Positions 24,287-33,272 are shown, counted from the first letter of the stretch. The stretch: DNA of 40,001 nucleotides from Prevotella sp. (GCA_016290175.1 JAEETD010000022.1:1-40001), one strand, 5' to 3'. Notes: generated from the letters alone by a model not told the origin. Made by a program: numbers and translations.

Positions 24287-26335
24287 TTATTTGTGCTCGC
24301 GGTAATATCTGCGGAACTGGTCATAGGCATCGCACTTGCGGATATACTCCTCCTGTGGCTCGTCGCCCGTCAGTTCATAGAGTGCCTGATAGGCCTGGAA
24401 CTGTGGAGCATTGCGATGGTAGGCCTGAACACTCTCACCGCTCTCCCACGATACTGTGTACCAGAGCCCAAGCCCCTTCACATCATTGTAGAGTTCACGA
24501 TAGCCGAGCGCAAAGAGTGCCTTACGCTTCAGCGACTGGTCGGTGCTGGCAGCAGCTTTCTGCAACATCTTGACAGCCTTCTGACCCAGATCAACCTCAT
24601 TGACACGCACGGTATCCATGCAACTCTTATAATCGCGCAGCAGCCACCAACAGTCGCCATGAATACTGGCCTGAGCATAGCGCACAGCTAAGTTGTAACA
24701 ACGCTGTTCGAGGGCCTTGCCGTTAAGCAGGCTGAGCGAGTTTTCCATCATCTGTACCTCCTTACAGAAGTCGAGTTTACGCTGTTTCCACCATTTGTAG
24801 TCTTTCTCCCACGCCTCGTCCTCGTCAAGCCACTGACGCTTGGTCCACGGCTCCACATCCCATTGACGGATAAGCGAATAATAGAGGTATCCCTTGCCAC
24901 GATTGTTATTGTAATAACTGACGGGCACGGTGTTGAGCCAGGTAATAGCCTTATCCCACTGGCAGAGACGCATGTACTTGGTGCCGATGAGATCGCTCAT
25001 AGCGGTATCGTTCTCGTGGATGTTGGCCTTAAGGAACTTGTCGAGCTTGTTATTAGCCAGCGAAGTGGTGTAATACAGGTACTTCTCCGTATCAGCAACA
25101 TTGAGGGTATCGAGGTCGAAACCGGAACCATTGCTGCTCAAAGCACGGGCGATAGCCGTCAGACGCACAGGATTGGGACGGTAGTGAGGCACCAGCACAT
25201 AATTGGTGAGACGGGTCTCGACATTGTTAAAGAAGCCGTCACCCCATTCCTGCTCCTTCTGCTTCTCACGGAGCCAAGTGAGCTCATCAGCAAGATAATC
25301 ATCGAAAGCCTGACTAGGTTTGGCCTGTGCTGCGGTGATATAGAGCATCAGCACGTGGGCATTGTCCTTCATACGAGCTGTACCGTCGAGCTTTACGGCA
25401 TCGAGGATATCTGTAGCAGCCTCCTTCTTCTTGCCATCAAGGAACTCGAGCCAGGCCTTGGCCATCTTCCACATGATGGGACAATCGGTCTTGCCCTCTT
25501 TGACCACCATCTCGCAGAACTGCTGCATCTGCCACGACTCCTGCTCGTTGATGTCGCGGATGAACATCTTACCGCCAAGATTATCGTCGACTCTCTCCTG
25601 GGCATTGTTCACGAAGTCGGTGAGCAGCCAAGGCAGGGCTTTTGAAGTGGGGTTCTGCTGGTAGTGCTGACGGATAGCCTGATAGGAACGTTTCAGATAG
25701 TAGATGGTCATGAGACTCTCGTAGTCGTTCATCTCAGCAAAGAGCTGTCCTGCCTCCGCCTCACGGCCTGTCTTGTAGAGGGCACCTGCATAGATGTTAT
25801 GCATCATGTCCTTGTAGACCGTCTCGATATACTGGCTGGCCGTCTGCTCCCAGAAGGTGATGTTTTCCTGATGCTGTCCGAGCATCATGTTACAACGCAT
25901 AAAAAGCAATCCGTGCTGCGAACGCAGCTTGGAGTTGAGTTTGCCCTGAGCATAAGTGCGGATGGCTTTCAGGTCACGCTGTTGGGCAGCTATCTCCTCC
26001 TTCGTGGGATAACCCCACTCATACTGCTTATCCTGTTCCACGCTGACGCACTTGAGATACTTCTGCAGGTTCTGCACATAACTGACCATCAGGGCATCGC
26101 CCTTCTGACGGGCAGCCTTCAGCACGTCTTCGTCATGGAAACTCCACCATTCGTCAGTACTGGTGTCGCCGATGTAGGCTTTCCAATTGTCGTTACATGT
26201 TTTCTCTACACGGCTTTTGAAACTCTGTCCGTAATAGGGGCTGAACAGATAGTAATTGTCTGTGCCCCAACCGCCACAGGCGAGTGCCGGCATAACCAAT
26301 GCCGACAACAGGCTAATGATGATAAATCTCTTCAT
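24287..26335 (-). CDS. Uncharacterised exported all-helical protein (682 residues)
   Basis: Start chosen at 26335 (MKRFIIISLLSALVMPALAC), which gives a good signal sequence; the longer frame adds 13 polar residues. Cys20 (LACGG) may be a lipidation site. The rest is helical and rich in aromatic residues, with helix pairs resembling divergent TPRs (for example NIYAGALYKTGREAEAGQLF and TKYMRLCQWDKAITWLNTVP). I recognise no named domain. Its start lies inside the last codons of the lipoprotein gene at 26313-27218 (23-base overlap), so the two are translationally coupled and likely act together in the envelope. Confidence 0.75.
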   Translation of the reverse strand: MKRFIIISLLSALVMPALACGGWGTDNYYLFSPYYGQSFKSRVEKTCNDNWKAYIGDTSTDEWWSFHDEDVLKAARQKGDALMVSYVQNLQKYLKCVSVEQDKQYEWGYPTKEEIAAQQRDLKAIRTYAQGKLNSKLRSQHGLLFMRCNMMLGQHQENITFWEQTASQYIETVYKDMMHNIYAGALYKTGREAEAGQLFAEMNDYESLMTIYYLKRSYQAIRQHYQQNPTSKALPWLLTDFVNNAQERVDDNLGGKMFIRDINEQESWQMQQFCEMVVKEGKTDCPIMWKMAKAWLEFLDGKKKEAATDILDAVKLDGTARMKDNAHVLMLYITAAQAKPSQAFDDYLADELTWLREKQKEQEWGDGFFNNVETRLTNYVLVPHYRPNPVRLTAIARALSSNGSGFDLDTLNVADTEKYLYYTTSLANNKLDKFLKANIHENDTAMSDLIGTKYMRLCQWDKAITWLNTVPVSYYNNNRGKGYLYYSLIRQWDVEPWTKRQWLDEDEAWEKDYKWWKQRKLDFCKEVQMMENSLSLLNGKALEQRCYNLAVRYAQASIHGDCWWLLRDYKSCMDTVRVNEVDLGQKAVKMLQKAAASTDQSLKRKALFALGYRELYNDVKGLGLWYTVSWESGESVQAYHRNAPQFQAYQALYELTGDEPQEEYIRKCDAYDQFRRYYREHK

Positions 26336-27218
26336 AGGTTTCTGGTTTATATCTGTCAATATTATCTTTGTCAAGATGATAGGTGATGATTGAACGGCTC
26401 AGGTCGCTACGTTCCGTCTCCATCGCATGTTTCACTTTCAAAATCTCCTCAGCCTCAACGGTGTACTCATACCTGACGCCATAGACGATGCGAAGCCAGC
26501 GGAACACTGGATAGGCTATAGCCAACGGCAAGGGATAGCTATCGAGGTGCTTCAGATAGGGACCGACATCACGATAGTCGAGGATGGGATTACGCTCCTC
26601 AGACTTGCGAGGGTCGCCAGTATTATAGACCATCAGCGCGCCATAATCCACAGGCGGAGCCGGCATCGACAACTGATGCAGGCGGATGGTAGTCGAGAGC
26701 CTAGGATCTCTAGATGGGCTAGACAGGCCAGAGCGGCTAGATTTCCACAGACGGTCTACTTCCTCGAGGAAAGCATAGTAGCGCTTACGGCTCTTCGAGG
26801 TATAGTCGCAGTCGATTTGTATCTCGCAGACATTAGGGATGTCGTTGGTCTCATTCATCTGACGGATGCGGGCCACGATCTTCTCGGCCAGATCTGGGTG
26901 GTCGGCGTGCATGCAGTCCTCAGTGATATAGACTGTAGGAATCATCTCAATACTGTCAGGCAGCGTATCGCTGAAGGAGATGGTGGCATTAGGCTTGGGC
27001 TCGCCAGAATCATCCATCACCACATCGAAGTAGCGACAATACACCTTATTAATATGATACTGCGAGAGGAAGGCCCGTTCTGTAGAATCGAGACGCAGGT
27101 CCGTGCGCCAGTAGTAGACAGCATTACCCGTCTCGAGGACTTTTCGGGAGGGCTGTCTGTTGCAAGCGGTCAGCACTGGCAGCAGGAGCGTCATTATCAG
27201 CAGGAGCCTTGTCTTCAT
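26313..27218 (-). CDS. Uncharacterised lipoprotein, probable TIM-barrel fold
   Basis: 301 residues. Lipoprotein signal with LTAC (Cys19). After it come YYWRTDLRLDSTERAFLSQY and strand-like segments spaced as in a beta/alpha barrel: INKVYCRYFDVV, MIPTVYITED, VCEIQIDCDYT, LSTTIRLHQLS, GALMVYNTGD, LPLAIAYPVFRW. The acidic IQIDCD end and the tyrosine-rich strands recall glycoside-hydrolase-like barrels, but I see no certain catalytic pair. Residues around WKSSRSGLSSPSRDPR are encoded by a degenerate CTAGA-type tandem repeat (about 26698-26742), an apparent in-frame insertion into a loop. Followed by the overlapping helical partner gene. Confidence 0.7.
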   Translation of the reverse strand: MKTRLLLIMTLLLPVLTACNRQPSRKVLETGNAVYYWRTDLRLDSTERAFLSQYHINKVYCRYFDVVMDDSGEPKPNATISFSDTLPDSIEMIPTVYITEDCMHADHPDLAEKIVARIRQMNETNDIPNVCEIQIDCDYTSKSRKRYYAFLEEVDRLWKSSRSGLSSPSRDPRLSTTIRLHQLSMPAPPVDYGALMVYNTGDPRKSEERNPILDYRDVGPYLKHLDSYPLPLAIAYPVFRWLRIVYGVRYEYTVEAEEILKVKHAMETERSDLSRSIITYHLDKDNIDRYKPETYEEIYHH

Positions 27219-27247
27219 CGTCGGAGTATTCTGAGTAATCTGAGTGA

Positions 27248-28588
27248 TCAGAGCAATTCCGGCAATTGGAAAAGCTTATTGCTATTACTTCCCTTAATAA
27301 GAATGTAATAACCCTCTGGGCATTGTTCTTTTATGGCTGCCTTGACCTCCTCAACATCATGGAACTTGCGGAACGGGCAGGCAATATCCTTAAAGCTGTC
27401 ACCCACGAGCCACACCTCATCATAGCCTGCATTTTCGAGATAGCTCACCATCTTTCGATGTTCGTTATCGCTGTCAGCGCCAAGTTCGCCCATCTGTCCG
27501 AGAATCGCCATCTTCCTTTCTGCCTGAATAAGGCTGAAATTCTCCAGGGCAGCCTGCATAGAGGTGGGATTAGCATTATAGGCATCGACAATGAGATGGT
27601 TCTTCTCAGTAACGGTCATCTGACTGCGGTTGTTCGAGGGCACATAATTCTCGAGCGCTTCACAGATCTTCTTACGGTCTACACCAAAGTTAATGCCCAC
27701 GGAGATGGCTGCAAGAAGGTTGTCGATGTTATAGGCGCCGATGAGATGGGTCTGCACCTTATGCCATTTCATAGAGAGGCCCTTTTCCTCAAGATACATG
27801 AGCGGCTCACGCCAGCGGAACTTCAGAAAGGGATCACAAGAGATGACATTACCCGTAATGCTGGTAGATTGGTACTCCATGCTCGTAGAATAAGAAGTGA
27901 CCCATAACTCATCGTCTTCGCTGATCTGATCCGTCAAGTACTCGTTATCGGCATTGATAAAGATAAGGCCATCCTCACGGGTGCGGAGGAAATCATAGAG
28001 TTCGCACTTGGTCTTGATGACACCCTCAAAGCTTCCAAAGCCCAGCAGATGGGCGCGCCCGACATTGGTAATCAGACCACAGGTAGGCTCTGCCGTCTCT
28101 GCCAGTGTCTTGATATCGCCAGGATGACTGGCACCCATCTCGATGACGGCAATCTCATGCTCTTTCGTCAAACGGAACAACGTCTTGGGTACGCCCACGT
28201 CGTTGTTGAAATTACCCTGGGTATAGAGCACATTATATTTCTGTGAGAGCACAGCAGCAATGAGTTCCTTCGTGGTGGTCTTGCCATTGGTGCCTGTGAT
28301 ACCGATCACGGGAATATCGAACTGGCGGCGATGCTCACGCGCCAGATCCTTAAACGTCTGCAGGCAGTCGTCGACAACGATGATTCTCTCATCACCATTG
28401 GCAACGAGAGAGGCGTCATCCACAATGGCATAGGCACAACCCTTTTCGAGTGCCTGGATGGCGAATTGATTGCCATCGAACGATTCACCTTTCAGGGCGA
28501 GGAAGATACTTCCTTTGGGACAGTCACGACTGTCGGTTGTGATACAGGGATGCTGCTGGTAAAGTTTATAAAGTTCCTTAATTTCCAT
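27248..28588 (-). CDS. murF: UDP-N-acetylmuramoyl-tripeptide--D-alanyl-D-alanine ligase
   Basis: MurF adds D-Ala-D-Ala to the UDP-MurNAc tripeptide, the last cytoplasmic step of peptidoglycan precursor synthesis. About 446 residues. It shows the N-terminal TDSRDCPKGSIFLALKGESF uridine-binding region, the ATP loop GITGTNGKTTTKE (97-109), EMGASHPGDI and DAYNANPTSM. I used the ATG at 28588 (MEIKEL), about 14 bases after the predicted transcription start. The longer frame upstream is encoded by an AATTCATAATTCATAAT repeat and the promoter itself, so it is spurious. Divergent from folP. Confidence 0.95.
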   Translation of the reverse strand: MEIKELYKLYQQHPCITTDSRDCPKGSIFLALKGESFDGNQFAIQALEKGCAYAIVDDASLVANGDERIIVVDDCLQTFKDLAREHRRQFDIPVIGITGTNGKTTTKELIAAVLSQKYNVLYTQGNFNNDVGVPKTLFRLTKEHEIAVIEMGASHPGDIKTLAETAEPTCGLITNVGRAHLLGFGSFEGVIKTKCELYDFLRTREDGLIFINADNEYLTDQISEDDELWVTSYSTSMEYQSTSITGNVISCDPFLKFRWREPLMYLEEKGLSMKWHKVQTHLIGAYNIDNLLAAISVGINFGVDRKKICEALENYVPSNNRSQMTVTEKNHLIVDAYNANPTSMQAALENFSLIQAERKMAILGQMGELGADSDNEHRKMVSYLENAGYDEVWLVGDSFKDIACPFRKFHDVEEVKAAIKEQCPEGYYILIKGSNSNKLFQLPELL

Positions 28589-28607
28589 GTTTAATTGCAA
28601 TTTTGGT

Positions 28608-28616
28608 GCAAAGATA
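28608..28616 (-). promoter_or_regulatory. -7 box (TATCTTTGC) for murF
   Basis: TAnnTTTG match on the reverse strand, 20 bases before the murF ATG. Confidence 0.6.
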
Positions 28617-28618
28617 CG

Positions 28619-28657
28619 AAATAATTCATAATTCATAATGCATAATTCATAATTATT
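28619..28657. repeat. ATAATTCATAATTCATAATGC tandem repeat between murF and folP
   Basis: About four degenerate copies of an ATAATTCATA unit between two divergent promoters. Member of the spacer repeat group described in the findings. Confidence 0.75.
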
Positions 28658-28660
28658 TTG

Positions 28661-28668
28661 TAACTTTG
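28661..28668 (+). promoter_or_regulatory. -7 box (TAACTTTG) for folP
   Basis: TAnnTTTG match, 11 bases before the folP ATG; the mRNA leader would be very short. Confidence 0.55.
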
Positions 28669-28678
28669 TGGGCGATTT

Positions 28679-29473
28679 ATGGACTATACGCTCAATGTGC
28701 ATGGCCAACTGCTGGATTTGAGCAGGCCTCTGGTGATGGGTATCCTCAATGCGACGCCCGATTCCTTCTATGCTGACAGCCGCCAGCAGACGGAGGAAGA
28801 TATCGTCATGTGCTGTAACAGGATACTGGCAGAAGGTGCTGCCATCATCGATGCGGGAGGTTGTTCCACACGTCCTGGTGGTGAGATGGCTTCAGAAGCC
28901 GAGGAGATGGACCGTTTGCGGACTGCCCTTGAGATTATCAGGCGAGAGCAGCCTCAGGCCGTAGTCTCTGTAGACACCTTCCGCCCTGACGTGGCCCGTA
29001 TGGCTGTGGAGGAGTTCGGTGCAGACATCATCAACGATGTGAGCGGCGGTACGCCTGAAATGTTCCGCATGGTGACGCGATTACGCGTACCTTATATCCT
29101 GATGTCTATACAACCCACAATGCGTGAGATGCTCCTGTCGTTTGCCGAAAAGACACAGCAACTGCGTGATATGGGAGCCAATGACATCATACTCGACCCA
29201 GGGTTCGGTTTTGGTAAGACGCTGGAACAGAATTACGAGATCATGAACGAACTCGAAAAGCTACAGATGATGGAGTTGCCCGTACTCGTGGGCATCTCGA
29301 GGAAATCCATGATCTACCGCTTCTTCGACTATACACCCAACGAGGCCCTCAACGGCACAACGGCCCTCAATACCATCGCCCTGATGAAGGGTGCCAGCAT
29401 TCTCCGCGTCCACGATGTGAAAGAGGCTGTGGAGTGCGTCAGAATTGTCCGGCAATTAAATTGTAAAATGTAA
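28679..29473 (+). CDS. folP: Dihydropteroate synthase
   Basis: Joins p-aminobenzoate to dihydropterin pyrophosphate in folate synthesis; the target of sulfonamides. 264 residues. Motifs: GILNATPDSF (21-30, usually GILNVTPDSF), IDAGGCSTRPGG (usually IGGESTRPG), VSVDTFRPDVA, IINDVSGG, ILDPGFGFGKT and GISRKSMI. The segment after the VPYILM strand reads SIQPTMREM instead of the common M-H-M-Q-G-x-P loop, so this loop is shortened or diverged. Followed 24 bases later by cdaA, a pairing typical of Bacteroidetes. Confidence 0.94.
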   Translation: MDYTLNVHGQLLDLSRPLVMGILNATPDSFYADSRQQTEEDIVMCCNRILAEGAAIIDAGGCSTRPGGEMASEAEEMDRLRTALEIIRREQPQAVVSVDTFRPDVARMAVEEFGADIINDVSGGTPEMFRMVTRLRVPYILMSIQPTMREMLLSFAEKTQQLRDMGANDIILDPGFGFGKTLEQNYEIMNELEKLQMMELPVLVGISRKSMIYRFFDYTPNEALNGTTALNTIALMKGASILRVHDVKEAVECVRIVRQLNCKM

Positions 29474-29497
29474 ATTCTTAATTTTTAAATTACCAAG

Positions 29498-30277
29498 GTG
29501 CTACTCGAATTTGGCATAAAAGACATTATCGACATTGTTCTGGTCGCCCTGATGTTGTACTACATCTACCGACTGATGCGCGAGACACGGTCTGCGAACG
29601 TGTTCAACGGCATCATGGTATTCGTCGTGTTATGGCTCTTTGTATCCCAGGTTCTGGAAATGCGACTGTTAGGTACCATTCTCGACAAACTGGTGAGTGT
29701 GGGAATCCTGGCCATCATCATCATCTTCCAGGAGGATATCCGTAAGTTCCTCTCCAACATCGGCGGCCACCAGCGCATGCGGACGCTGAAACGCTTATTC
29801 ACCTCGTCGAAGCAGAAGGACAAAGACAGCAAGGAGGTGAAACAGATGATCATGCCCTTAGTGATGGCCTCCATCAACATGAGCCGTCAGAAGGTGGGTG
29901 CGCTGATCGTTCTAGAACGGACCACTACGCTTGATGACATTGTGGCTACAGGCGATACGATAGATGCCAACATCAACCAGCGGCTTCTCGAGAATATCTT
30001 CTTCAAGAACTCACCGTTACACGATGGTGCTGTGGTGATTGCCGACAAGCGCATCAAGGCCGCAGGATGTATCCTGCCCGTGAGTCACGACCTGAGCATC
30101 CCCAAGGAGCTGGGTCTGCGTCACCGAGCTGCCATGGGTATCTCGCAGGAGTCTGACGCCCTTGCCATTGTGGTGTCTGAGGAGACTGGCAGCATCTCCG
30201 TCGCTATCAAAGGCAGGTTCCGCCTGCGCCTCTCCGCAGAGGAACTGGAAAGTATCCTCACAGCAGAACTATCTTAG
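29498..30277 (+). CDS. cdaA: Diadenylate cyclase, membrane-bound CdaA type
   Basis: Makes cyclic di-AMP from two ATP, a second messenger for osmotic and cell-wall control. 259 residues from a GTG start. Three N-terminal membrane helices (about 10-23, 38-53, 60-77) are followed by a short coiled linker and the DAC domain, with DGA (176-178) in NSPLHDGAVVIA and RHR (208-210) in GLRHRAAMG. GTG is chosen because it sits at the expected distance before the first helix and no earlier in-frame start is better. Same transcript as folP. Confidence 0.93.
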   Translation: MLLEFGIKDIIDIVLVALMLYYIYRLMRETRSANVFNGIMVFVVLWLFVSQVLEMRLLGTILDKLVSVGILAIIIIFQEDIRKFLSNIGGHQRMRTLKRLFTSSKQKDKDSKEVKQMIMPLVMASINMSRQKVGALIVLERTTTLDDIVATGDTIDANINQRLLENIFFKNSPLHDGAVVIADKRIKAAGCILPVSHDLSIPKELGLRHRAAMGISQESDALAIVVSEETGSISVAIKGRFRLRLSAEELESILTAELS

Positions 30278-30316
30278 AAAACAAATGTTTTACATCTTTA
30301 ATAATAAAAACAAATT

Positions 30317-31327
30317 ATGGATCTATTAAGTCAAATTGTTGCGCGTGCCAAGAGTAACAAGCAGCGCATCGTGCTCCCGGAAGCAGAAGAGGAGCGTACA
30401 CTTTGTGCAGCCGATAAGGCATTAGGCGATGACATCGCCGACATCATTCTGATTGGTAACCCCGCCAAAGTGGAGGCCCTCGCAAAGGAGAAGGGGCTCA
30501 CCAACATTGGCAAGGCCACCCTTATTGACCCCGAGAACTATGAGAAAAGCGAGGAACTGGCAGAGAAACTGGCAGAGATTCGCAAGAGCAAGGGCATGAC
30601 GATTGAAGAAGCCCGCAAGCTGATTAAGAACCCGCTCTACTTAGGTTGTATGATTATCAAGACCGAGGGTGCCGACGGACAGATTTCCGGTGCGCTCTCC
30701 ACCACTGGTGACACACTGCGTCCTGCTTTGCAGATCATCAAGTGTCAGCCTGGCATCACCTGTGTGAGTGGTGGTCTGCTGCTGATTTCCAAGCAGAAGC
30801 AGTATGGTGAGGACGGCGTGCTCGTGGTTGCCGACGTTGCTGTGACCCCGATGCCCGATGCCAATCAGCTCTCACAGATTGCTGTCTGCACGGCTCAGAT
30901 GGCGAAGGCTGTAGCTGGTTTCAAGGATCCTCGCGTGGCTATGTTGAGCTTCTCAACGAAGGGTTCTGCCAAGCATGAGGTCTGCGACAAGGTGATTGAG
31001 GCAACACGTCTGGCCAAGGAGATGGCTCCCGACCTGAAGATCGACGGTGAGTTGCAGGCTGACGCTGCCCTCGTTCCAAGTGTGGGTGCAAAGAAGGCTC
31101 CTGGTTCTGATATCGCTGGTAAGGCCAATGTGCTTGTGTTCCCCAACCTCGAGGTAGGAAACATCGGTTATAAGATGGTGCAGCGCTTAGGCGACGCCAT
31201 TGCTATCGGTCCAGTGCTCCAGGGTATCGCCCGTCCCGTGAACGATCTCTCTCGTGGCTGCTCCATCGACGACATCTACTATATGATCGCCATCACCGCC
31301 TGCCAGGCAATGGACGCCAAAAAGTAA
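30317..31327 (+). CDS. pta: Phosphate acetyltransferase
   Basis: Interconverts acetyl-CoA and acetyl phosphate. 336 residues, the short form without the N-terminal regulatory domains of enteric Pta. It opens with KQRIVLPEAEEERTLCAADK and shows SGALSTTGDTLRPALQII, VADVAVTPMP, MLSFSTKGSA and the C-terminal DLSRGCSIDDI. Directly followed by ackA after a repeated AAAAGGTAAAAAAG spacer. Together they make ATP from acetyl-CoA, with acetate as product. Confidence 0.96.
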   Translation: MDLLSQIVARAKSNKQRIVLPEAEEERTLCAADKALGDDIADIILIGNPAKVEALAKEKGLTNIGKATLIDPENYEKSEELAEKLAEIRKSKGMTIEEARKLIKNPLYLGCMIIKTEGADGQISGALSTTGDTLRPALQIIKCQPGITCVSGGLLLISKQKQYGEDGVLVVADVAVTPMPDANQLSQIAVCTAQMAKAVAGFKDPRVAMLSFSTKGSAKHEVCDKVIEATRLAKEMAPDLKIDGELQADAALVPSVGAKKAPGSDIAGKANVLVFPNLEVGNIGYKMVQRLGDAIAIGPVLQGIARPVNDLSRGCSIDDIYYMIAITACQAMDAKK

Positions 31328-31352
31328 AAAGGTAAAAAAGTAAAAAGGTAAA
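31319..31352 (+). repeat. AAAAAGTAAAAAGGTA spacer repeat between pta and ackA
   Basis: Four degenerate copies of an AAAAAGGTA-like unit. The pta stop codon lies inside the first copy. Confidence 0.75.
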
Positions 31353-31355
31353 ACT

Positions 31356-32549
31356 ATGAAGATATTAGTTTTGAATTGCGGTTCATCGTCTATCAAGTAC
31401 GCCTTGTACAATATGGACGATAAGAGTGTAATGACCAGTGGTGGTGCTGAGCGTGTGGGTTTGGACGGTGCCTTTGTAAAGGTGAAGCTGGCCAATGGCG
31501 AGAAGAAACAGATCATGCACGACATCCCCGAGCATACCGAAGGCGTGAAGTTCATCTTCTCGTTGCTCACTGATCCTGAGATTGGGGTCATCAAGAGTCT
31601 CGATGAGATCAACGCTGTGGGTCATCGGATGGTACATGGTGGTGAGAAGTTCAACAAGAGTGTGATTCTTACTGACGAGGTGCTGAAAGCCTTCGAAGAG
31701 TGCTCAGACCTCGCTCCGCTTCACAACCCCGCCAACCTGAAGGGCGTGAATGCTGTGAAGGAGCTGATGCCCGGCCTGCCTCAGGTAGGCGTCTTTGATA
31801 CCGCTTTCCACCAGACCATGCCTCCCAAGGCCTTTATGTATGCCATTCCCTACGAACTGTATGAGAAGTACGGCATCCGTCGCTATGGTTTCCATGGCAC
31901 CTCTCATCGCTACGTCTCTGCCCGTGCCTGCGAGTTCCTAGGCATCCCAGCAGAAGGCACGAAGATGGTAACTTGTCATGTTGGAAACGGTGGTTCTATC
32001 GCAGCCGTCGTCGATGGCAAGTGTATCGACACCTCTATGGGTCTCACTCCATTGGAGGGTCTCGTCATGGGTACCCGTGCCGGTGATATCGACGGTGGTG
32101 CCGTGACCTTCATCGAGAAGAAACTCGGTCTCGATGCTGACGGTATGAGCAATCTGCTTAATAAGAAGAGCGGTGTGGCTGGTCTTACTGGCGGTTCTTC
32201 CGATATGCGCGACGTGGAAAGTGCTGCCAAGGCTGGCGATCCCCGTGCAAAGCTGGCTCAGGACATGTACTTCTATCGTATCAAGAAATATATCGGCGCC
32301 TACGCTGCTGCTATGGGTGGGCTCGATGTCGTCGTCTTCACCGCTGGTGTTGGTGAGAACCAGACCTCTATGCGTGCTGAGGTCTGCAAGGACATGGAGT
32401 TCCTGGGCATCAAGTTCGACGAGGAGAAGAACAAGACCCGTGGCGAGGAAGCCATTATCTCTGCCGATGACTCTAAGGTGAAGGTCGTCGTCATTCCCAC
32501 CGACGAGGAGCTGATGATTGCCACCGATACGATGAATCTGCTGAAGTAA
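31356..32549 (+). CDS. ackA: Acetate kinase
   Basis: Transfers phosphate from acetyl phosphate to ADP. 397 residues, normal length. The ASKHA-fold starts with KILVLNCGSSSIKYALYN. RRYGFHGTSHRYVS, CHVGNGGSIAAVVDGK, DTSMGLTPLEGLVMGTRAGD and VFTAGVGENQ are all present. Downstream of pta with only the repeat spacer between them. Two consecutive hairpins after the stop, the second followed by T-rich DNA, should end the transcript. Confidence 0.97.
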   Translation: MKILVLNCGSSSIKYALYNMDDKSVMTSGGAERVGLDGAFVKVKLANGEKKQIMHDIPEHTEGVKFIFSLLTDPEIGVIKSLDEINAVGHRMVHGGEKFNKSVILTDEVLKAFEECSDLAPLHNPANLKGVNAVKELMPGLPQVGVFDTAFHQTMPPKAFMYAIPYELYEKYGIRRYGFHGTSHRYVSARACEFLGIPAEGTKMVTCHVGNGGSIAAVVDGKCIDTSMGLTPLEGLVMGTRAGDIDGGAVTFIEKKLGLDADGMSNLLNKKSGVAGLTGGSSDMRDVESAAKAGDPRAKLAQDMYFYRIKKYIGAYAAAMGGLDVVVFTAGVGENQTSMRAEVCKDMEFLGIKFDEEKNKTRGEEAIISADDSKVKVVVIPTDEELMIATDTMNLLK

Positions 32550-32556
32550 TCATTCT

Positions 32557-32577
32557 TAGGGGAAGAAAGAACCCCTA
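32557..32577 (+). terminator. First hairpin after ackA
   Basis: TAGGGG/CCCCTA stem with a nine-base loop. No T-run follows, so it is weak alone. Confidence 0.4.
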
Positions 32578-32586
32578 CACACATTT

Positions 32587-32630
32587 AGGGAAATCCCGCT
32601 CGATATTTCGGGGTTTCCCTTTGTTTTCTT
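32587..32630 (+). terminator. Intrinsic terminator after ackA
   Basis: Twelve-base stem (AGGGAAATCCCG with CGGGGTTTCCCT, one T-G wobble), a ten-base loop, then TTGTTTTCTT. Confidence 0.75.
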
Positions 32631-32643
32631 CCTGAAAAGGTCG

Positions 32644-32651
32644 TACCTTTG
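32644..32651 (+). promoter_or_regulatory. -7 box (TACCTTTG) for the aromatic-rich lipoprotein
   Basis: TAnnTTTG match. Predicted leader of about 50 bases. Confidence 0.55.
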
Positions 32652-32705
32652 CAGTGTGAAAATAAAAAAAGAATGTCGAACTTAAAGATAAGAAAGGGTA
32701 CAGTT

Positions 32706-33272
32706 ATGAAGAAGATGTTTACAATGCTGATGATGGCGATGATGGCAATGATGACCTTCACCTCCTGCGAGGATGAATATATCGCAAACACCCTTGAGGG
32801 TACATGGAAAGGAAATATGTATATTTCCACCTCCTGGGGCAACTACACCTACGATGCCACCTATACAGAGATTACCTTCCTGAGAGATCCGTACACCTAC
32901 TCTAGCGGCTCAGGCTACTGGGTGGACTACTATAGCAACGCTCCTTGGGACTATGTGGCCAACCACATCGACTGGACGGTTAAGAACGGTGTGATCCGCG
33001 TCTACTTCATCGAGGAAGACAGCTACATCGAGATTGCTGACTATCGTCTGAACTCCAGCCGCTTCACGGGAACGCTCTACGACAGTGGCCGTCCTGTGGA
33101 CTTCGATCTCTACAATGTCAGCCACCCGTACACTTACTGGGATGACTATCGCTGGGGTTATGACTCCTGGTACGATGACTACTACTGGGCACGCACCCGT
33201 GGCATCGATGCCGACAGCGCAAAGACCATTGAGAAGCCGAAGCGCTTCGTCAATCCGGACCTCAAGAAATAA
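32706..33272 (+). CDS. Small aromatic-rich lipoprotein
   Basis: 188 residues from the ATG at 32706; an upstream frame would begin within the promoter. Signal with TFTSC (Cys near 18) preceded by a run of Met (MLMMAMMAMM). The mature part begins like a lipocalin-type/extracellular beta-barrel domain (LEGTWKGNMYIS), then strands rich in Tyr, Trp, Asp and Ser. Towards the end it has WDDYRWGYDSWYDDYYWAR, about half aromatic. Function unknown; a surface or outer-membrane ligand-binding protein is likely. It is a single-gene unit between the ackA terminator and the hairpin repeat at 33288. Confidence 0.75.
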   Translation: MKKMFTMLMMAMMAMMTFTSCEDEYIANTLEGTWKGNMYISTSWGNYTYDATYTEITFLRDPYTYSSGSGYWVDYYSNAPWDYVANHIDWTVKNGVIRVYFIEEDSYIEIADYRLNSSRFTGTLYDSGRPVDFDLYNVSHPYTYWDDYRWGYDSWYDDYYWARTRGIDADSAKTIEKPKRFVNPDLKK

